Positions 58,398 to 64,000 of a stretch of DNA of 64,000 nt are shown in pieces (positions within the stretch are counted from its first letter, which is position 1; every line of letters starts with the position of its first letter). The notes below the pieces were generated by a model. That model saw only the letters and a list, made by a program, of their open reading frames with translations, did no database searches and was not told the DNA's origin. The position numbers and the translations under genes are program-made. Origin of the DNA: Rhytidiadelphus loreus (Eukaryota; Streptophyta; Bryopsida; Hypnales; Hylocomiaceae); NCBI GenBank assembly GCA_947034895.1, contig OX344764.1:24428001-24492000 (forward strand), written 5' to 3'.

Positions 58398-61300
58398 TTA
58401 AATCATCACTGCATAAGCAAGGCTAGGAGGGGGTGGTTGGTGATCTCGTCGAGCAAGGAAAGTGGACGCATTGTTCTGCACTTTCCAGAGACTGCACTGA
58501 TACAAAGCAGCCCCCGTGGTTTGTTTCGTAATTGGAGTTTGTTGCAACGGCGCTTGAGCTACACAATCTAGTCGCACACAACTCACGGCCCCTACATCAG
58601 GTTCATAGTAATCAGGGACTACGACGCAACCTAAGGCGACGTAGCCTACTGGGGGTCGAGGTTTCCAGATTGTTACTGGTTCCCTTGCGTTTTGGTCTGC
58701 GTCTCGCCAAACCTGCATTTCAAAATCGTTAGTATTTTGGTCAGGGTATTTTCTAGTACATGTGCAAGCCAACCGTTGTCACGGTATGTAATATAGAAAT
58801 AGAAAAAATTCACATCTTGCCCAGGTTTAGGGTGAGCTTCGTACCAAGTCGAAACCTTCTGGAGCAGCAAATTTTCCATCGTGGTCATCATGATACACCA
58901 TGGCCAGCTCGGGCGAGCTGTAAGAGGTCAGCACCACATCACCCACTGACACGTACCTGCAAACATCAAAGACAACATAATTATCCAATAATTACACAGG
59001 CACTGCTTCGTTTGATGGTACAGCCCACCTACATCCATCATATTCTGAATTGATTGCGAGTATTGCTCCAAAATCTCTCAAAGCAATATTTTAGAACAGT
59101 TCAGAACGAGGAAACTGCGTACCCTGAGGGAGGAATTGGACGCCATAAAGACACTTGTGAATTCTCATTCCAAGGAGCTTCCTGTAAGAATGAAAAAGAA
59201 AACCTTCTTAAATACATGTGTTGAATGTGGTGCAACATGATTCTAATCTAAAATTCATAGGCATTCAGCCTCAGATATTGAAAACAGTCTCTCAAAGCAC
59301 CTCCTTGCGCCAGCTAGTAGCGGAACCAGAGTTCTTGAGAAAGTACCTTATCCCACCATAATAACGTAAAATCACTTATAAGCCTCCCTGCATGTACAGA
59401 TTCCGTGGAAGTTCCTGCATGCTGGTCAATCTGAAGCTCTGATGTCTTAGACGGAGCTTGCAAATCGTGCGGGATGTCGAGCATTGCTTGGCTAGCAGAT
59501 CCAATCAAAGCTCCAAAAGTTGCCATGACTGGCACGGCTATGGGAGCAGCTGGTCCCGCCAATAGTCCTAGCGCTGCCCCCGATGCAGCCCCTGCTCCTG
59601 CACCTACATAAGGCTTTCTTGCTGAGGATTTCTTCATCAATTCCTGTTCCCCCACAAGTTCATAAAGGTGCTATGTGATGCATAGTCTATGAAAATTGAG
59701 TTTCGAGAAATTTTGTCATAGGAGAACGCCATTCCCTAGAACTTGTTCATAGTATATTTACACCCGGTTCTCATCCATAGAGGCTACTAGTGCTACTAGT
59801 ATAATACAGTTATTTATTCAGTTAGTTTCTTGTACAGCTGGCCACCCAAAGATTGATAAAAAAGCAGCAACAAAGATGACTAAGCTACTGACGACGATAA
59901 TCTTTGCATCAAAAAGAGAAAGAAAAATGCCATACAACGAAAACAGATAAGATGAACATATGTTTCGTTTAGAAAAGTGCCTGTCAAGATGTTGGTTATC
60001 ATACATTCAGGGGTAGGGGAGCAAGATGATTTTCACGCGATACCTGAGTCGAGTTCGACAATCGACCTGGGCCATACATATTAAAGGCTTGATGTATGGC
60101 ATTGCGGATCTCGATTGCCTGTTTTGTTCTTGGGTGACATTTGACAACAAAGTTGGTTTCTTTGTTGTCAAACATACGGGTTTCATTAGGCCACACACGA
60201 ATTATGAGTCGCGAGGGTGGCATTTGTCGAGCGCTGTCATTTGCATATCCTAATTCCATTGCCCTCAAGTCATCCCACATCACATCCCATGTGACAGTAC
60301 ATGGCTCTTTAAGAAGATCGGCCTTCTTTTGCTGGATCAAGCTTGTTGGGTGCTACAAAACCACAGTAAGCACAAGGGTTACACTCCCACGAACACACAT
60401 CTGATTGTTTTATCTTGACCAGTTGACTGCTTAAATAGAAGAGTCTAAACAGTATTGTATCCAAGAACGTACTCTTATTAGATTCTGATTTACAAAGAAG
60501 GCTATAGATGAGAATCAAAACAAAGTAGCATTATTTAACATATCACTACATTTTGCAATGAGGAGAAACTTACTTGTAATAAAATCACTCTGCGATGAGT
60601 TATCATGAGAGAACGTCCCTTCGGCAAATTGAAATGATCTTCATAGGCATCGGACATCGCAAACTTTCCTCTTACTCTAAAAAAGTCAACAGGTCCAAAT
60701 ATTGTCCCTCTCTCTGCTAACTGCATCAATACCTGACGAAACAAATCCTATGGTGTCAGATTCATCTAGTTCAGTTGAATAGCAATCACAAGAGCAGTGC
60801 GTCTAGAGTTCAGATTGCAATACTGAACATGCAAATTTTACGAGTGTAAAAAATGTCACACCTGTCCTCGTGCCTTATACTCGTCATAAGGACGCAATAC
60901 ATTGTCGCCTCCAATTACACGAGGTAACCGTCGTCTCAAAGCCTGCTGTTCGTAATTAATGGCAGCAGTCAGCTTCATGCGCGTCGCATTAGCACCCTCA
61001 GTAGTTTTCGAAAGTAAATCCAGTACACCACTCAAAGGTTGGATACCCACTCCAATCACACCCTTTCCTACACCTTGAAGAAAGCCTTCTACTCCAGACT
61101 TCTGTGCACCTTCAAATGGTTTTGTAACAATGCCTGTTACACCTCGAAATAAACCTTTTGCAAAAGCTTCTCCTCCCTCGCGAATACCTTCGCCTAGATC
61201 TTCAACATTCGCCTGTGCCATACCCTTATTAAATTAGATTAATGAGATGAGTGAAATCAATGAACTGCAACACATGCAGTAATCAAGAGCACAATGGCCA

Positions 61301-64000
61301 TCCTAATAAACATTATCTTCCAATTGCATGTGAAGGTTAGGATGCACATTTGATGTGCTGAATAAAATGTAAGTTCCTGACTGTTGGAAGTAATGGACTA
61401 CAGTCCACATTGGAGTTCTATTCAAACATGATTTCAGCGGACCTGTTTTGAACGGGAACGAATGAACTTCTTATCCATTGAGAGTGCAGCCACCCCTTTG
61501 CTCATGTTGCCAAGAGCGCTACTTGTGTTGCCAAGTATATCAACACCAGATAGTAGTTGTAACGGTTGACTCAGCAAATCATTTCTCAAACTGGTAAAGG
61601 CAGCAGTCCAGAGTGCACTTTGCCGCATGGAAATATCTTCATGCGCCCGAGGCGTGATACGAATCTATAGTCACATATCGAAATTTTTGATGAGGATGAT
61701 ATCTACAATTCTTGCAATTCTAGAGAAATTAGAGACCAAATCCAAGATCCAAATTGAAGTACATCCAAGAAGGAGAGAACTACACTGGAGGCAACGAAGT
61801 TTGGCGAGTTGACTCATCACTAATACGCATGAGATTCCATCTTTTGATAGGATCAATGGCAACAGCAGTCGATTATTCTTACAAACCCAGATTCAGACGA
61901 TTCAGTTTGTGACACTAAGGATACAATTACTATAGCTTGGACGACCAAAACAACCACAAAGCGTAGCTCCAACTTAACAAGCAGGAAGCAAATGAATGTA
62001 TGCATTCACATACCGGCATTTCATCAGTATTCCCTAAGGACGTTATCAGTGTTGCCCAAAATCCAAGCATGCCACGAGGTCTTTGAGCAGGAGCCATTGC
62101 TAGTGTGACCTTCAAGCGGATTTCGGAAGTATGAAGAAGGCTGCAAATAAAATCCAAAGTTGGTTTAGTGTGAATAAAGGATGCAATAGCTGCGTCTATT
62201 GCAATCATAAATCTATTCCGAGAGCAGGGGAATGATAGCATACCAGTCATTCATCTGAATTCAAATCTGACTTGTTATTTCATTGACTTGACAATCCAGC
62301 AAGGATCTTGAGCCAGTGAATGACAGAAAACCTACCCGATTCTTATAATAGGATCAATGGCAACAGCAGTTGTTTTGCTGCTGCTTAAGCGACCCAAGTC
62401 AAGACGTTGAAACATCTCATGCAAGCGCCAAATTATTGGTTCATGAACGTTCACCAAAAACGAGAGGTTTGTAGTGTTTGGGCCCTGCACGACACATGCA
62501 AAACAAATGTCTATCCTTAAGAGGCTCGTGCGAATCTAAAGATTGATATCCCAATGTCAAATTAACACGCATGAACAAATTTGGCGGAAAAAAACCCATC
62601 TCTACACAAATACATAAATATAAGAGGATGAGAACCTGGATGCCAATGTACGGGTAAGAAAAGTAGTCCAACATCCCATTGTCTTGCATGGTGATGGTGC
62701 ACTTAAGGAGGAAATCCCTATGAGATTGAGATTCTTGAACCATAAAAAGGACAGGTGAAGGTGTCAGAGGTAACTGGTTGTCGACTTGAAGACTATCTAT
62801 GCGAAATTTCAGCCTGCATCAGAACCACTTAAAATTTGTCAGAACAAAGTGAATGATCGTAGTAAGGGTGGACTTGCCACTTGAGTTACTTACGGGTACT
62901 CCAGTATGCGAAAATAGAATTCACAAGGCTAATACTAACGGAAGGCAACTTCCTAGACTTCGAGAGGACAGTAGCTTGATTACCTGCTAGTTCCTGATCC
63001 CAATCCAGTTGCATACGAAAGCACGAGGTTCTGAATCGACACATAGAGTAATTCTTCAGGAGTGTAGTCAACGATTGAAAGCCCAAACTCTGCTAACTCG
63101 ATGCTCGTATGAAACTGATTCTCCAAGTTGAACTGTTCAGGTGCTAGGGATCGATGTATGGTTGGAGACCCAGCAATCACCATTGACATATTACCGGTAC
63201 CAGGGGTGTAATCCGCAACTTTGAAAACCTTTGTGTAACCCTCAGAAAACACTGTCGCTCGAAGCGGAGCAACGCTCTCTCCACGAACAGAAGGGAAAGA
63301 TCGATAATCGAACGGCTCATCTAGGTTATATTCCATGGAAATCTTTGGATCATATCCATCCGGTAATACTTCAAGTGCGTGCTTGCGCAGAAGATCTTCC
63401 CATGCAAAGGAGGCTGATGAACTAGGAGGTAACACCTTCCACGAACTATGATCGCTACCAGCTTGACGGAACCTGATAGGTAAAGTTGTAGATCGATTCT
63501 CCACGCTGCACCATTATATACAGTGTCAGAGAAAGAAACGGAAACAAAAAGTAGGAGGTTCAATGATTCGAATATGCTATTGCTACTCTCAGAAGAGAAT
63601 GACAAGAGGTTCATTGAGTATAAAATATTCAAGACTACGGACGTGTACACTACGCTAGAATGATCAATGATCCCAACTGAAATCCAGCGCTGAAGGGTGA
63701 AGGGTGGTGACTTTACCGATATGGACTCTGGCGACCAGCAAGACGAAAAACTACAAAATATCTGGAATCTTTGACCCCATTGCGAACTTCCCCGCGTATG
63801 ACGAGACACGATCCACCTTGTTCAGCTTCAAGTGTTACATGAAAAATTCCTTCTGCATCCACACTGAATGGCTGGCTCCACCTGTAGCCATCGACAAGAA
63901 TCTGTGGAAGGCACCTGGTCAGGAATTGAAAGCTATGCAAATTGACGAAGGCAGTGAACATACGGCAATTATCTCTTATTACAAAATTTGAATCTGCTAA
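58398..64000 (-). CDS. VPS13: VPS13-family lipid-transfer protein, C-terminal part
   Basis: VPS13 proteins are long bridge-like lipid transporters at membrane contact sites. Only the 3' part is here, about 990 residues; the gene continues past the window. Exons in order are about 63881-63717 (5' edge uncertain), 63505-62984, 62813-62636, 62484-62336, 62140-62014, 61664-61443, 61212-60862, 60732-60574, 60352-60044, 59643-59347, 59181-59123, 58956-58845 and 58712-58398, all in phase. The SHR-binding region shows YRWSQPFSVDAEG, VVFRLAGRQSPYRVENRS and FAWEDLLRKH. The VPS13 C-terminal region has GLFRGVTGIVTKPFEGAQ and GVLDLLSKTTEGAN, then a PH-like segment with KGRSLMITHRRVILLQ. A Gly/Ala-rich hydrophobic stretch follows, then plant-type Vps62-like repeats (VSLWRPIPPSGYVSVGDV, GFDLVWRD, VTIWKPRPPVGYVALGCV). 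The stop is TAA at 58398-58400. Confidence 0.93.

Noticed and set aside
1..64000. Search for LTR retrotransposons, tRNA genes and viral insertions
   Set aside because: I found no paired long terminal repeats, reverse transcriptase or integrase motifs, no convincing tRNA arms with a matching GGTTCGAATC-type box, and no viral-type genes. A tool-based search could still find degraded copies.

Overview
The window reads as nuclear DNA of a land plant. Gene exons are separated by short GT-AG introns (about 80-900 bases). All four confident genes are eukaryotic families with plant-type versions: PEX14, eIF3g, a Mei2-like protein with three RNA recognition motifs, and a plant-type VPS13. The AT-rich intergenic DNA is full of plant-style DNA transposons. 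Intron sizes, wide gene spacing and the wording of the proteins suggest a seed-free plant, perhaps a moss. That is inference, and the sequence alone does not name a species.

Layout. 1-6.9 kb: AT-rich intergenic DNA with two foldback repeats. 6.9-11.2 kb, minus strand: PEX14, the peroxisomal docking protein, in eight exons. 12.1-13.8 kb: two short TTAA-flanked elements almost end to end. 13.96-19.35 kb: a CACTA (En/Spm-type) transposon with both termini, a 3-base target duplication, subterminal repeat arrays and decayed coding blocks. 22.4-25.0 kb, plus strand: eIF3g in four exons. 27.6-30.4 kb: two head-to-tail PIF/Harbinger-like elements sharing one TAA target site. 31-43 kb: a gene desert with more TTAA-flanked elements, small hairpin elements and an eight-copy tandem array of about 140 bases. 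45.6-53.3 kb, plus strand: a Mei2-like gene behind a GC-rich promoter and long leader. 55.4-56.8 kb: two more TTAA-flanked elements of different families sharing one TTAA. 58.4-64.0 kb, minus strand: the 3' part of a VPS13 gene that runs off the window end.

The genes are unrelated housekeeping or regulatory genes, each transcribed alone: peroxisome protein import, translation initiation, RNA-binding regulation and inter-organelle lipid transfer. No operon-like or gene-cluster logic is visible. The least ordinary material is the transposon landscape. A recurring family has termini reading TTAA-CCCCTAAAGGACC and its inverse, with at least five recognisable copies here; this would fit a non-autonomous piggyBac-like family. 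A second hairpin family also sits in TTAA sites. Intron 2 of eIF3g lies exactly between two copies of a duplicated exon end, which bears on how that intron arose.

All exon boundaries were placed by eye from reading frame, splice signals and family resemblance. Reading phase is consistent across every junction given, but no transcript evidence was available.
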